DNA of 64,000 nt from Candidatus Saccharimonadota bacterium. Its GTDB lineage: Bacteria; Patescibacteriota; Saccharimonadia; Saccharimonadales; UBA4665. The position numbers and the translations under genes were made by a program. The stretch is taken from NCBI GenBank assembly GCA_018062785.1, contig JAGORO010000001.1, positions 33,699-97,698 of the forward strand. The letters run 5' to 3'. The notes under the pieces were generated by a model. That model did not search any database. It was not told the DNA's origin and was given only the letters and a program-made list of their open reading frames with translations. This document shows, in pieces, positions 25,282 through 35,184 of this stretch (position 1 is its first letter; each line of letters opens with the position of its first letter).

Positions 25282-27312
25282 TTAGTTTAGGTTTGTGACG
25301 GCGCGCAGTCTTGAAACGCGCTCGTATAACTCTGGGTATTGTAGCAAATTTTCACCCCGCTGCAGAAATTCTTCGGCAGCTTTGCGGGCGCTGGCAATCA
25401 GTTGCACATCCGAAAGTTTGGCCACCCGAAGATCTAACTCACCGTGCTGCAGCTGTCCGTAGAGCGCGCCAGGACCACGTAGCTCCAGATCGAGCTCAGC
25501 CAGCGTAAACCCGTCGTTGGTACTTTCGATAGCTCGAAGTCGACGCGTCGGCGGCTTACTGTCACTCAGCACTAGGAAACAGTACGACTGGTGTACACCC
25601 CGACCAACTCTGCCACGAAGCTGATGGAGCTGACTAAGTCCAAAGGCGTCGGCCGACTCGATTATCATCACACTAGCGTTAGGTACATCCACCCCAACCT
25701 CTATCACCGTTGTAGCTACTAGAATATCTAGCTCATGGGCCGCAAACGAAGTCATAATCTGGCTACGCTCCTCGGGCTTCATTTTGCCGTGCAGCAGCCC
25801 AACTCGATAGTCTGGAAATTCTTTTTGCGCCATGCCCAGCATTTCTTCGGCGGAGATGTACTTATCTTCACTTTTTTGTATGCGAGGACAGACTATGTAC
25901 CCTTGCCTACCGGCTGCCAGCTCTTCGCGTAAACGCGCATACATTGGCGAGCGCGAATTGGGTGAAATTAGTTGCGTCTCGATCGGCAATCGACCAACTG
26001 GCTTTTCGGCCAAAATGGCGATGTCCAGCTCGCCAAATAAGGTCAGCGCGAGCGAACGCGGGATGGGCGTAGCGGTCAGCAGCAGCACATGCGACGCGTG
26101 GCCAGCTTTTCGCATCAGCTCTTTGCGCTGTTCGACCCCAAACCGGTGCTGCTCGTCGATAATAATAAGCCCAAGCTTGTGCATATCGACCGAGTCCTGA
26201 ATCAATGCATGCGTGCCAATGATAAACTTGGCCTTGCCGTCGACAATTGCTTTGTGGGCTTGCGCCTTCTGAGTTGGTGTCATGGCACCGATTAGCAGAC
26301 AAATCTCGCCGGCAAGGCCAAGCGGCTGTAGCAACGACGTAATACTCTCGGCATGTTGCGTCGCCAAAATCTCCGTAGGTGCCATCAGTGCCACCTGATA
26401 GCCCCCATGCATAGCCATCAAGGCTGCCATAGCAGCCACCACCGTCTTGCCCGACCCAACGTCACCCTCGACCAATCGATTCATCGGGTGGTCGGACTGC
26501 ATATCGGTATATATTTGCCAAACTGCTTTGCGCTGATCGTCCGTTAGCCGAAATGGCAGTTCGACGACAAATTTTTTGGCGATGGTCTCATCGAACGGTA
26601 TGGTGAGGGCATGTTCGGCAGCTACTTCCTGCTTGTTGAGTAGGCTCGCTAGGCTAAGCTCCAGCACCTCGTCGAACCCAAGCCGTTTCTTGGCCGCTTC
26701 AAGCTCTTTGGCCGAGCCAGGAAAGTGCATGGTTTCCACGGCTTTCATTCTGGGAGCTAGGTCGTACCTCTGGAGCATCCATGCTGGAATAGATTCTGGC
26801 ATCTCGCGTAGCGCAGGCAAACAATTGCCAACAAACTGTCTGATTTGGCGGCTTGTTAGACCCTTTGTTTCGCGGTAAATCGGAATAATCCGTGCCGTAT
26901 TGAGCGGAAAATCTTTGGCTTGTTCGCTACTAGGATTGGTAAGCTGAATCCGGCCACTTTTGTACTCGAACACACCAGAGAAAAAGTAAGTCTGACCAAT
27001 TTTCATTCCGGTCGCTCGATATGGTTGATTAAACCACACAATGCGCATCGCTTCCGATTCGTCTCGCACGCTCGCCTCGGTGATGTGCATGCCACGCCGC
27101 ACGTAGCGGCCCTTGATCTCTAACAACGCTGCCTCGATAGTAACAGCCCCTGGCTGTAATTTGGCAATCGGTGTTATTTGCGAGTAGTCTTCGTAGCGGC
27201 GGGGTATGTTTAGGAGCAAATCTTCGACTGTTTCTACGCCGACGCGCTTTAACAGACCTACCATTGCTGGTCCGACGCCTTTAACTTTGTCTACAGAATC
27301 TCCTATACGCAT
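25282..27312 (-). CDS. recG: ATP-dependent DNA helicase RecG
   Basis: 676 aa from MRIGDSVDKVKGVGPAM. Remodels stalled replication forks. N-terminal wedge/OB domain (VTIEAALLEIKGRYVRRG), Walker A VEGDVGSGKTVVAAM, DEQH box IIIDEQHRFGVEQR, motif III LLLTATPIPRSLALT, and the RecG-specific QLHQLRGRVGRG plus SYCFLV region. TACAAT at 27330-27325 is 12 nt before this ATG (9 before an in-frame GTG), so an upstream TTG at 27333 is rejected because it precedes the likely transcription start. Confidence 0.96.
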   Translation of the reverse strand: MRIGDSVDKVKGVGPAMVGLLKRVGVETVEDLLLNIPRRYEDYSQITPIAKLQPGAVTIEAALLEIKGRYVRRGMHITEASVRDESEAMRIVWFNQPYRATGMKIGQTYFFSGVFEYKSGRIQLTNPSSEQAKDFPLNTARIIPIYRETKGLTSRQIRQFVGNCLPALREMPESIPAWMLQRYDLAPRMKAVETMHFPGSAKELEAAKKRLGFDEVLELSLASLLNKQEVAAEHALTIPFDETIAKKFVVELPFRLTDDQRKAVWQIYTDMQSDHPMNRLVEGDVGSGKTVVAAMAALMAMHGGYQVALMAPTEILATQHAESITSLLQPLGLAGEICLLIGAMTPTQKAQAHKAIVDGKAKFIIGTHALIQDSVDMHKLGLIIIDEQHRFGVEQRKELMRKAGHASHVLLLTATPIPRSLALTLFGELDIAILAEKPVGRLPIETQLISPNSRSPMYARLREELAAGRQGYIVCPRIQKSEDKYISAEEMLGMAQKEFPDYRVGLLHGKMKPEERSQIMTSFAAHELDILVATTVIEVGVDVPNASVMIIESADAFGLSQLHQLRGRVGRGVHQSYCFLVLSDSKPPTRRLRAIESTNDGFTLAELDLELRGPGALYGQLQHGELDLRVAKLSDVQLIASARKAAEEFLQRGENLLQYPELYERVSRLRAVTNLN

Positions 27313-27335
27313 CACGTTGTATCTATTGTACAAGA

Positions 27336-28070
27336 TTACCGTGAACGGTTTTTGGCCGTCTCGTGGGCCGTCAATTCTTCGGTATCATCAAGTGGTGTAA
27401 GGTCTAACCTTTCACCATATTTGCGCTCGAGAGCGAGTAGCAGGAGCGCGTCGGCAAATTTGGGATTTTTGGGCAGAATCGGACCATGGCTATAGGTGCC
27501 GAATACATTGTGCAATCGACACCCTTCTGTGTCATCCTGACCATTATTGCCATCACCTTTTGTGGTCTTGGCCAGTGTGAGACTGGGGTCATCAAGGGCT
27601 GTCACGCCGCTATGATTCTCGTAACCGACAAGCTCACCCCAAGGCGAATCGTACACCGTATTGCCAATCATCCGAGTATCGCCGCCGACGGTCTCGAGTG
27701 GCAAAACACCAATGCCTGTAATTTCAATACCCTCATTCGTCGTGAATGTTCTGCCGAACAACTGGTACATCCCGCAGATCATCAGCATTACGACGCCATC
27801 AGCGGCCATCCGTCGTATTTGCTCAGCTTTTTGAGCAAGATCGTGCTGCACAGTGCCCTGGCCTGCGTCTTGGCCACCGCCGCCCAAAATGATGTCGGCT
27901 TCGTCTGGGATGGCCTCGCCAACACCGATGAGTTTCGTCTCAACCTCGATTCCACGCCACTTGGCACGACGCTCAAGCACCAAACGATTACCCGTGTCAC
28001 CGTAAATATTCATCTCCTTTGGGTAGAGATGAACAAGGGTAAGTTTTTTTGACATTTGAGTTGTACTCAC
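27336..28070 (-). CDS. gatD: Lipid II isoglutaminyl synthase, glutaminase subunit
   Basis: 244 aa class I glutamine amidotransferase. The nucleophile Cys lies in VMLMICGMYQLFG and the His in GTYSHGPILPKNP. With MurT it amidates D-Glu of the peptidoglycan stem to D-isoglutamine. Its start overlaps the murT stop by 4 nt, the standard murT-gatD pairing. Near the C-terminus, KYGERLDLTPLDD is encoded by a 23-bp quasi-palindrome that also occurs inside rnhB. Confidence 0.93.
   Translation of the reverse strand: MSTTQMSKKLTLVHLYPKEMNIYGDTGNRLVLERRAKWRGIEVETKLIGVGEAIPDEADIILGGGGQDAGQGTVQHDLAQKAEQIRRMAADGVVMLMICGMYQLFGRTFTTNEGIEITGIGVLPLETVGGDTRMIGNTVYDSPWGELVGYENHSGVTALDDPSLTLAKTTKGDGNNGQDDTEGCRLHNVFGTYSHGPILPKNPKFADALLLLALERKYGERLDLTPLDDTEELTAHETAKNRSR
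27394..27416. repeat. 23-bp palindromic unit within gatD
   Basis: Imperfect palindrome with arms GGTGTAAGG/CCTTTCACC around TCTAA. It matches one arm unit of the rnhB insertion at 22 of 23 bases. It encodes GERLDLTP in frame. Confidence 0.85.
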
Positions 28071-29347
28071 GATACTTCCTCCAGTCCGGAGGCGGCGTTA
28101 AGCAGCTCTATACGCACAGCCCTCATCGCCGTGTATGTACAAAAGATGATGCCCTTTTTGCCCGCTGGTAGTGCCTTGTCAAAGGCTCGTAGATAAGATT
28201 TGAGGTCACTCTCGGCCGTGGCGCGCGTAACCTCGTCGTATTTAAGCCGAAGCGCCATGTCGGCGGCACGGTCGCCGCCACAATAGGCGTCGTATTTTTT
28301 GAGAGCATCAAATTGCACATCCCATAGCCATGAAACGTCACGTCCATCCGCATAGTCATCGTTTATCATGACACCCACTTGCATGTACTCCTCATTGTCG
28401 AGCATTTTTAGGGCTTGGGTAAAGCCACTGGGGTTTTTGATAAGCTGCACCGTTAGTTTTCCGCCATTCGGCAAATCAACTACTTCTCCACGGCCAAACA
28501 CCGGAGTTGCCGCACTAGTTGCCTTCCGAAGCGCAGCGATGTCGATGGTAGGCACAATCTCGTACAGCGCCGTTAGGGCCGCAGTGAGGTTTAGGGCGTT
28601 GTGCGCTCCGACTAGTCCAAAATGATACGTTTCGGTTTTGTCTCCGTGGCGAACTGCAACTTCTCCGCGCTCGTACGACTCAAGCCAGACATTTGGCGTG
28701 CCGACCAGCACGTGTTTGGCTGCGTCTTGATCATACAGCTGGTCGTCACTCTTGAACTGGTCGCGCATATGTTCCCTGTGCGCAAACCAACTAGTGCGTA
28801 CACCTTCTCGGGGAGTAATCTGCCCGACTCGTTCATCATTGGCATTCAGGGCCACCCAATCTGTAGCCGACTCGGCTATGGCCGTGAGTAGCTTGGCGGT
28901 CGTGTCTATCTCGCCAAAACGATCCATTTGGTCACGCATGATATTGAGTAATACCACGCCCCTTGGCTTCACTTGGCGCACAAAGTGCACAGCGTGCGCC
29001 TCGTCTTGCTCAAACACAGCGATGTCGTATGGTAATTTTCCCAACCAAGTGCTTTTGGCTATCGTCGCGCTCACAACGCCACGCACAAAATTACTACCAG
29101 TTTCGTTGGTCAGTACCCGCAACCCCTGTGACTCTAGGAGCGAGACGAGGAGGCTCGTAGTGGTGGTTTTGCCATTGGTACCCGACACAACTATCACGCC
29201 GTTCGGCAAGTCGCGGAGGGCATTTGCAAGAAATGAAGGCATGAGCTTCTCAACCACCAAACCTGGCAAAGCCGAACCACTCCGACCACTGATTTTTAAA
29301 GCTTTGTGCGTGGCCTTACCAAGCCAAGTGCCTACTAATTTCATCAT
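28067..29347 (-). CDS. murT: Lipid II isoglutaminyl synthase, MurT subunit
   Basis: Mur-ligase-like, 426 aa. P-loop VVSGTNGKTTTTSLLVSL, central ligase fold, and C-terminal DUF1727-type domain (FTQALKMLDNEEYMQVGVMINDDYADGRD). MurT proteins normally carry a Cys4 zinc ribbon in the middle domain; here that stretch (WFAHREHMRDQFKSDDQLYD onward) has no Cys. TACAAT lies 4 nt before ATG 29347 and 7 nt before ATG 29344, so the latter may be the true leaderless start. Confidence 0.93.
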   Translation of the reverse strand: MMKLVGTWLGKATHKALKISGRSGSALPGLVVEKLMPSFLANALRDLPNGVIVVSGTNGKTTTTSLLVSLLESQGLRVLTNETGSNFVRGVVSATIAKSTWLGKLPYDIAVFEQDEAHAVHFVRQVKPRGVVLLNIMRDQMDRFGEIDTTAKLLTAIAESATDWVALNANDERVGQITPREGVRTSWFAHREHMRDQFKSDDQLYDQDAAKHVLVGTPNVWLESYERGEVAVRHGDKTETYHFGLVGAHNALNLTAALTALYEIVPTIDIAALRKATSAATPVFGRGEVVDLPNGGKLTVQLIKNPSGFTQALKMLDNEEYMQVGVMINDDYADGRDVSWLWDVQFDALKKYDAYCGGDRAADMALRLKYDEVTRATAESDLKSYLRAFDKALPAGKKGIIFCTYTAMRAVRIELLNAASGLEEVS

Positions 29348-29371
29348 GTCTATTGTATCAGTAATGCGAAT

Positions 29372-30619
29372 TTAGCGAGTGATTTCAATAAGTACTGTAT
29401 CTTTGAGAGCTTTGCCACGGCGCAACAGCACCAAACCATTCTGAAAATCTTGGGATGACCATTTTTCCTCTGTAGACTTCGCCCCATTTATGGCGATGGC
29501 GTTGCCGGCTAGTAAACGCCGAGCTTCGGTATTTGAACTTGCCAGACCGGTGGCAACGAGTGACTCTACGACCGAGCCGCCCTCTTGCGCGGTAACTGAC
29601 GGCAATTCTCCGCGTAGTGCATCGAGCACATCCTCTGCTTCTGCGAGCGGGATCTTGCCGGTAATAACATCAGTGACTTTTTGCGCAATTTGCATTGCCT
29701 CATGGCCGTGAATAAACGCGGTAACTTCCTCGGCAACACGCCGCTGAGCAAACCGCTCGCGCGGATTTTCCCAGTGTTTCTGCATAATTTCGTCGATCTG
29801 GGATTTGTCTAGGATAGTATATATCTTGGCATAGTCCTCAATGCCAGCATCGTCGAGATTAATCCAGAACTGATAAAACTGTGTCGGCGATGTCTTGACA
29901 GGATCGAGCCAAACAGCCCCGCCTTCGGTCTTACCGAATTTGACCCCAGTAGATTTATTAACCACGAGTGGCGCGGACCAAACGTGCACCTCACCACCTT
30001 CCATACGTCGGACTAGGTCGACACCAGCAATACTATTGCCCCATTGGTCGGCTCCGCAAATCTGCAAATTGACACCGTATTCGCGGTAGAGGTGAACGAA
30101 ATCATACCCCTGAATGAGCGCATAGCTAAACTCTGCGTAGGAAATACCGGTACCCTCTTCGCCAAGTCGAGACTGCACAAACTCGCGAGATAGCATTTGG
30201 CGCATTGGGACATGCTTACCGACGTCACGCAAAAACTCTAGGTAGCCAATGTCCTTAAACCAGTCGTAGTTATCGACCAGCGTAAATTCCTTGCCTGATA
30301 AGATTGTGTTGTATTGGCCGGCGATAGCGCGTTTGTTTTTAGCAATTTCCTCAAGTGATTTCAGGTTGCGCTCTTCTTTTTTGCCGTCTGGGTCGCCGAT
30401 GAGTCCCGTTGCTCCACCGACAAGCATAACTGCTTTGTGGCCGTGGTTAATAAAGTGGCGAATCATCATAGCGACAGCTAGGTTGCCAATAGTCAATGAG
30501 TCGGCGCTTGGATCCATGCCTAAATACAGGGTGAATGGTTTGGTATCAAGGTCTGTGATGCTTTTGATCGTAGTTTGGTTTTGGAAGCCGCGCCACTGTA
30601 GTTCCTCGGAGAGTGTCAT
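29372..30619 (-). CDS. tyrS: Tyrosine--tRNA ligase
   Basis: Class I synthetase, 415 aa from MTLSEELQWRGF. The HIGH-equivalent lies in DPSADSLTIGNL, the tyrosine pocket in QGYDFVHLYREYGVNLQICG, the KMSKS-equivalent in KFGKTEGGAVWLD, and an S4 RNA-binding domain at the C-terminus (EARRLLAGNAIAINGAK). TATACT sits 6 nt upstream of this ATG, supporting a leaderless start; a longer upstream frame is rejected for that reason. Confidence 0.96.
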   Translation of the reverse strand: MTLSEELQWRGFQNQTTIKSITDLDTKPFTLYLGMDPSADSLTIGNLAVAMMIRHFINHGHKAVMLVGGATGLIGDPDGKKEERNLKSLEEIAKNKRAIAGQYNTILSGKEFTLVDNYDWFKDIGYLEFLRDVGKHVPMRQMLSREFVQSRLGEEGTGISYAEFSYALIQGYDFVHLYREYGVNLQICGADQWGNSIAGVDLVRRMEGGEVHVWSAPLVVNKSTGVKFGKTEGGAVWLDPVKTSPTQFYQFWINLDDAGIEDYAKIYTILDKSQIDEIMQKHWENPRERFAQRRVAEEVTAFIHGHEAMQIAQKVTDVITGKIPLAEAEDVLDALRGELPSVTAQEGGSVVESLVATGLASSNTEARRLLAGNAIAINGAKSTEEKWSSQDFQNGLVLLRRGKALKDTVLIEITR

Positions 30620-30772
30620 GAGACTAGTATAAATTAAACAGGATGGTGTTGTATAGACGCGCGACCATTTGCGCAATATTCCGTAAAAGAATGCTGTTTA
30701 TGGTTGCAGTATTTGGTATACTAATTGCCAGTTACTATTGTTAGTTAACGAGTGGAGAGATACGAAAAATCT

Positions 30773-33748
30773 ATGAATGACCCCAATTCAAGGCCTCGAC
30801 GTCGTCAAGGATCAAATACCTACACGACCCGAAGTGGCAAGACTATCAAACTCAACAGAAGTATGGGAGATCGAATTCGTCACGGCAAAGAAGCCAAGGC
30901 GCAACGAAAGGCTGCCTACCTCAGCTCGCTACCTGCACAGCCATGGAAGCGTGCACTCTACCGACTGAGTCCTAAGCGAATGTATCATTACTGGTTTAGT
31001 CGCGAGGGTGGACTGATGGCCCTTAAGCTTGCTGGCGTTGGGTTGGTAGTTGGGTTCCTCACACTCGTAGGTGTTTTTGCTTATTTCCGAAAAGACTTAC
31101 CGCGTATTCGCGATATTTCCGGAAACAATTTTGGTGGTAGCGTCACCTACTACGACCGTACTGGTAAAACCGCTTTGTTCCAAGATTATAACGAGCGCAA
31201 GCGCGTGCCCGTCGAAGATAAAGAAATATCAAAATACATGAAAATGGCAACAATTGCCATCGAGGACAAAGACTTTTATAAACACGGTGCTTTTGATACG
31301 CGAGGAATTGTGCGCGCACTATATGTAGGCGTTAAGGGTGGTGGCAGACAGGGTGGCTCGACCATTACTCAGCAGCTGGTCAAGCTCAACGAGGGCTGGA
31401 CCAATGAGCGAACGGTTACTCGTAAAATCAAAGAGCTTATTCTAGCCGTAGAGCTAGAGCGAGAATATAGCAAGAACGAAATTCTAACTGGGTACCTCAA
31501 TATGGCTCCTTATGGCAACGTCGACTACGGTGTAGAAACAGCGGCGCGAGACTACTTCGGCAAGAGTGCTAAAGACCTTACTATTGCCGAATCCTCTATG
31601 CTCGCCGCTATTCCAAAAGCACCGGGGGCATGGTCGCCGTTCAGCGACCCCAAATACAATCCTGCCCTCACGCAGAGCACATTCGATAGCGACGGTCTGT
31701 TAACACGACAGCATTACATTCTAGATCGTATGGTCGAGCAAGGATACATCACGGAGAAAGAATCCAAGGACGCCAAGAAGACCGACATCCTTGCAACCAT
31801 CAAGCCGCTCCGCTCATACTATGACGGCATTCAGGCGCCTTATTTCGTATTAGCCGCCAAGCAAGAACTGCAAAAGACTTTCCCTGCGGCTGTAGTTAGC
31901 CGAGGCGGCTGGAGAGTGATCACCACGGTCGATCTCAATATGCAGAAAATTGCTGATGAAGCCGTCCAAAACGGTTCTTCGCGCTTGCGTTGGCAAGGTG
32001 CAGACAGTGTTGGTTTTGTCGCCGAGGATAATGAAACTGGACAAGTGCTTGCGGTTGTTGGGGGTAAGGATTTTAACAACCCCGAGTATGGCAAAATTAA
32101 CTACGCGACTCAAGTAAACATTTCGCCCGGATCGACCATCAAGCCGTACGATTACGCAGCATTCATCGACAATAACACCAATGTCGGAGCTGGTAGCGTG
32201 CTATACGACAGCATGAATGCGCTACCCGGCTACCCGTGCACCAATAGAGCCTTGCCAGAACGAGGCGGCAACTGTCTATTTGACTTCGACCGTAAAGCAC
32301 CTGGCCCAACTACACTCCGCTACGCACTAGGTGGTTCACGTAACATACCGGCGGCAAAGGCATTTGTGTCGAGCGTACCGAACGACACAAGCCCTGGGCG
32401 CGTCAAGTCAATCAATAAAACTATGTCTGTCATCAATGGTCTTATGGCTACCAAAGCTAATGACGGCTATCGATGCTTCAAGAGTGGTACTGATGTCACA
32501 AACCCACAGCCTAGCGACGAAACGCAGTGCTATACGGCCGCGGCAATTGGCGATGGGGCCTACCTTAATCTCGACAACCACGTTAATGGCATAGCCTCAA
32601 TTGCACGGATGGGTAAGGCCATTCCCCAGACGTATATCCTCAAGGTAACGAATTCTTCTGGCAAGACCCTCAAAGAGTATAAGCAGACCACGCCAAAGCA
32701 AGTTATCAAGCAAGACACGGCGTACATCGTAAGTGATATGGCTTCCGACCCCAAGGCGTCGTACCTTAATGGCTACTGTTCTGAGCAAAGCTGTTCAGGG
32801 CTCAAGTTCCACCGCTACAAGGGCTGGAAAAATAGCATCAAAACTGGTACCACGAACGATAAATACGACGGTCTTATGGTCTCTTGGAACAAGAAGTTTT
32901 CGGCAGGCATTTGGGTAGGCAATCATAGCCGTACCGTAGCCTTTGGTGGGCAACCAGAGACTATGACAGGCCCAATCATGAAGGAGTTTATGCAGCGCGC
33001 CCTAGATACCGCCGGAAAGGCCGACAACAACCCTCAACCCGCCGGTATCAAAACCGATCAAGCGTTCATGACACGGTCCTCGACCGGAGGCGGACAATCA
33101 CTCCCTAGCCCTAGTACCGATATCTTCCCATCATGGTACAGTGGTCGACGAAGTGGAAGCACTACTCAAGTTATCGACAAGATAACTAACACCATCGCCA
33201 CGGCCTGTACACCTACACTCGCCAAGCAAACTGGCGCAAATAGTAACGCGGCTAGCTGGAATGTCGACGTATTTGCTGGCGGTAATGCCGGTAGCTCATC
33301 GCCCGTTACAACCAAGGACACTCTGCACCAATGTAGCGATACAAAGCCGACCGTCTCTATTACAGCAGTTAATGGTGCCTCAAGAAGTAGTGGCTCGCTC
33401 TCTTGCAACGGAAGCTGTAGTGTAATGGTCCGTGTTGAACAAGGCACGCATGCCCTTACCGATTCCTCGCGTGCCCAATATCCTGGCACACTCTCACTCA
33501 CAGTAAACGGCCAGCAGGTACAAACACAAAATGTTGCAGCAACTGGCGACTACACCCTCACTTTCTCGATGCCGCCAGATACCACCACCGCCAACCTTTC
33601 AGTTACCATCGTAGACAGTGCACTGTACGATGCGAGCGACACAGCAACCGTTTCGGCTCCTGCCCAGCCAGCAGTGACACCTTCCGCTGACAACTCCGGA
33701 AACTCGAATAACTCCAACTCCACCCGTACGGTTCGGTCGCTTAATTAG
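30773..33748 (+). CDS. Class A penicillin-binding protein (glycosyltransferase/transpeptidase)
   Basis: Bifunctional peptidoglycan synthase, 991 aa. Basic cytoplasmic N-terminus, membrane helix ALKLAGVGLVVGFLTLVGVF, GT51 domain with catalytic Glu in MATIAIEDKDFYKHGAFD and GGSTITQQLVK, then a transpeptidase with SxxK (SPGSTIKPYDY), the SRN triad (GGSRNIPAAK) and KTG (SIKTGTTNDKYDG). A long Ser/Thr/Asn-rich C-terminal extension with Ig-like character follows. TATACT at 30718 gives a ~49-nt leader. Start ATG 30773 is preferred over GTG 30752 because GGAGAG lies between them. Confidence 0.95.
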   Translation: MNDPNSRPRRRQGSNTYTTRSGKTIKLNRSMGDRIRHGKEAKAQRKAAYLSSLPAQPWKRALYRLSPKRMYHYWFSREGGLMALKLAGVGLVVGFLTLVGVFAYFRKDLPRIRDISGNNFGGSVTYYDRTGKTALFQDYNERKRVPVEDKEISKYMKMATIAIEDKDFYKHGAFDTRGIVRALYVGVKGGGRQGGSTITQQLVKLNEGWTNERTVTRKIKELILAVELEREYSKNEILTGYLNMAPYGNVDYGVETAARDYFGKSAKDLTIAESSMLAAIPKAPGAWSPFSDPKYNPALTQSTFDSDGLLTRQHYILDRMVEQGYITEKESKDAKKTDILATIKPLRSYYDGIQAPYFVLAAKQELQKTFPAAVVSRGGWRVITTVDLNMQKIADEAVQNGSSRLRWQGADSVGFVAEDNETGQVLAVVGGKDFNNPEYGKINYATQVNISPGSTIKPYDYAAFIDNNTNVGAGSVLYDSMNALPGYPCTNRALPERGGNCLFDFDRKAPGPTTLRYALGGSRNIPAAKAFVSSVPNDTSPGRVKSINKTMSVINGLMATKANDGYRCFKSGTDVTNPQPSDETQCYTAAAIGDGAYLNLDNHVNGIASIARMGKAIPQTYILKVTNSSGKTLKEYKQTTPKQVIKQDTAYIVSDMASDPKASYLNGYCSEQSCSGLKFHRYKGWKNSIKTGTTNDKYDGLMVSWNKKFSAGIWVGNHSRTVAFGGQPETMTGPIMKEFMQRALDTAGKADNNPQPAGIKTDQAFMTRSSTGGGQSLPSPSTDIFPSWYSGRRSGSTTQVIDKITNTIATACTPTLAKQTGANSNAASWNVDVFAGGNAGSSSPVTTKDTLHQCSDTKPTVSITAVNGASRSSGSLSCNGSCSVMVRVEQGTHALTDSSRAQYPGTLSLTVNGQQVQTQNVAATGDYTLTFSMPPDTTTANLSVTIVDSALYDASDTATVSAPAQPAVTPSADNSGNSNNSNSTRTVRSLN

Positions 33749-33810
33749 CCGCCAATAATAGTCTCGGGGCTACCAAAGGTAAAGTTGCCCATGAATAGTC
33801 TTGTAGGGCG

Positions 33811-35157
33811 TTAGTCGGCTTGCAGGAATTCGTTTAGAGCTTGGCGAACGTCTTTAACTTCGTGAAGGAAGCTGCTCTTTTTAGCTGCTCGCTGTTTTGG
33901 GCCAATCGCAATCTCAAATCCCATTTTTTTAGCCTCTGAGATCCGCTTTTCTGCGTATCCGACATGGCGAACTTCGCCACTAAGTCCAACCTCTCCGAAC
34001 ACAGCAGCGTTCTTCTTTAACGTCATGCCCTTGGCCGCTGAACCAATCGCTAAGCATACGGCTAAGTCGGCAGCCGGATCTTTGAGTTTAATACCACCAA
34101 CAATATTGATATAGATGTCGTACTCGCTCAAGTTCAACTTTGTTCGACGCTCTAGCATGGCTATCAGCAAATTCAGCCGAGTAAGGTCAAGGCCGCTCGA
34201 TGCTCGCTTTGGATACCCATAGCTCGTTTTGTTTACTAAAGCCTGCACTTCGACAAGCAGAGGCTTGGTACCTTCGATTGTTGCTAACACTACCGAACCG
34301 TCGGTTATTTGCCGCTCTTCAAGCAGTGCGGCAGAAGGATTCTTGACAGGGTTGAGGCCTTTTTCGGTCATTTCAAGTAGCGCAGCTTCGTTGGTTGGAC
34401 CAAAGCGGTTTTTGTTGGCGCGGAGTAATTTAAATCCTCCGAATGAGTCACCCTCAAGTTGCATCACCACGTCAACAATATGTTCGAGTACTTTCGGACC
34501 AGCGATCGAACCTTCTTTTGTGACGTGCCCAACTACCACCAACGCCACATTTGACTTTTTTGCCGACGCCAAAAGCAGGTTGGTGGAGTTCGTAATTTGG
34601 CTAACGCTGCCGGGCGCCGAAGAGACGGCGTCAACTGTCATTGTCTGAATAGAGTCTACGATCACAAGATCGAATTCCTTGGCCTGAATAGTCACAGCAA
34701 TATCGTCTGCACTGCTACTTGCCGCGAGTTGTAGCGAGTCACCGCCAACACCTAAGCGAGCAGCGCGCATCGCAACTTGGTGTTCCGATTCTTCGCCACT
34801 GACATAGAGCACTCTAGCATTCTTGGAGATCGAACCCGCCAGCTGCATAAGCAAAGTGCTCTTGCCGATGCCCGGCTGACCCGCCAAAAGCACAACGCTT
34901 CCTTCGACGATTCCGCCGCCTAATACTTCATCTATCTCCGCAAAATGAGTCACGATACGTAGGTCATCTTTGTGTCGACTTGCATCTATCGCTTGTGGGA
35001 TGATTTTCCGGCCTACCGATGCAGCGCCGTGAACTGCGATCGTCTGGATCTCTTCTTGGATAGTATTCCATTCACCACATTGCGTGCAACGACCTGCCCA
35101 TGAGCTATAAAAAGCTCCGCAGTTTGTACACGCATACTTTACCGCCGATTTTGCCAT
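33811..35157 (-). CDS. radA: DNA repair protein RadA
   Basis: 448 aa. The N-terminal Cys4 zinc finger is intact (CTNCGAFYSSWAGRCTQCGE). Walker A is GQPGIGKSTLLMQL, the RadA signature is RANKNRFGPTNEA, and the C-terminal domain is Lon-like (KDPAADLAVCLAIGSAAKGM). A RecA-family branch-migration helicase. TATACT is 6 nt before the ATG and there is no Shine-Dalgarno: leaderless. Convergent with the PBP gene. Confidence 0.96.
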   Translation of the reverse strand: MAKSAVKYACTNCGAFYSSWAGRCTQCGEWNTIQEEIQTIAVHGAASVGRKIIPQAIDASRHKDDLRIVTHFAEIDEVLGGGIVEGSVVLLAGQPGIGKSTLLMQLAGSISKNARVLYVSGEESEHQVAMRAARLGVGGDSLQLAASSSADDIAVTIQAKEFDLVIVDSIQTMTVDAVSSAPGSVSQITNSTNLLLASAKKSNVALVVVGHVTKEGSIAGPKVLEHIVDVVMQLEGDSFGGFKLLRANKNRFGPTNEAALLEMTEKGLNPVKNPSAALLEERQITDGSVVLATIEGTKPLLVEVQALVNKTSYGYPKRASSGLDLTRLNLLIAMLERRTKLNLSEYDIYINIVGGIKLKDPAADLAVCLAIGSAAKGMTLKKNAAVFGEVGLSGEVRHVGYAEKRISEAKKMGFEIAIGPKQRAAKKSSFLHEVKDVRQALNEFLQAD

Positions 35158-35184
35158 AGCTATAGTATATACCGATTTACGGTA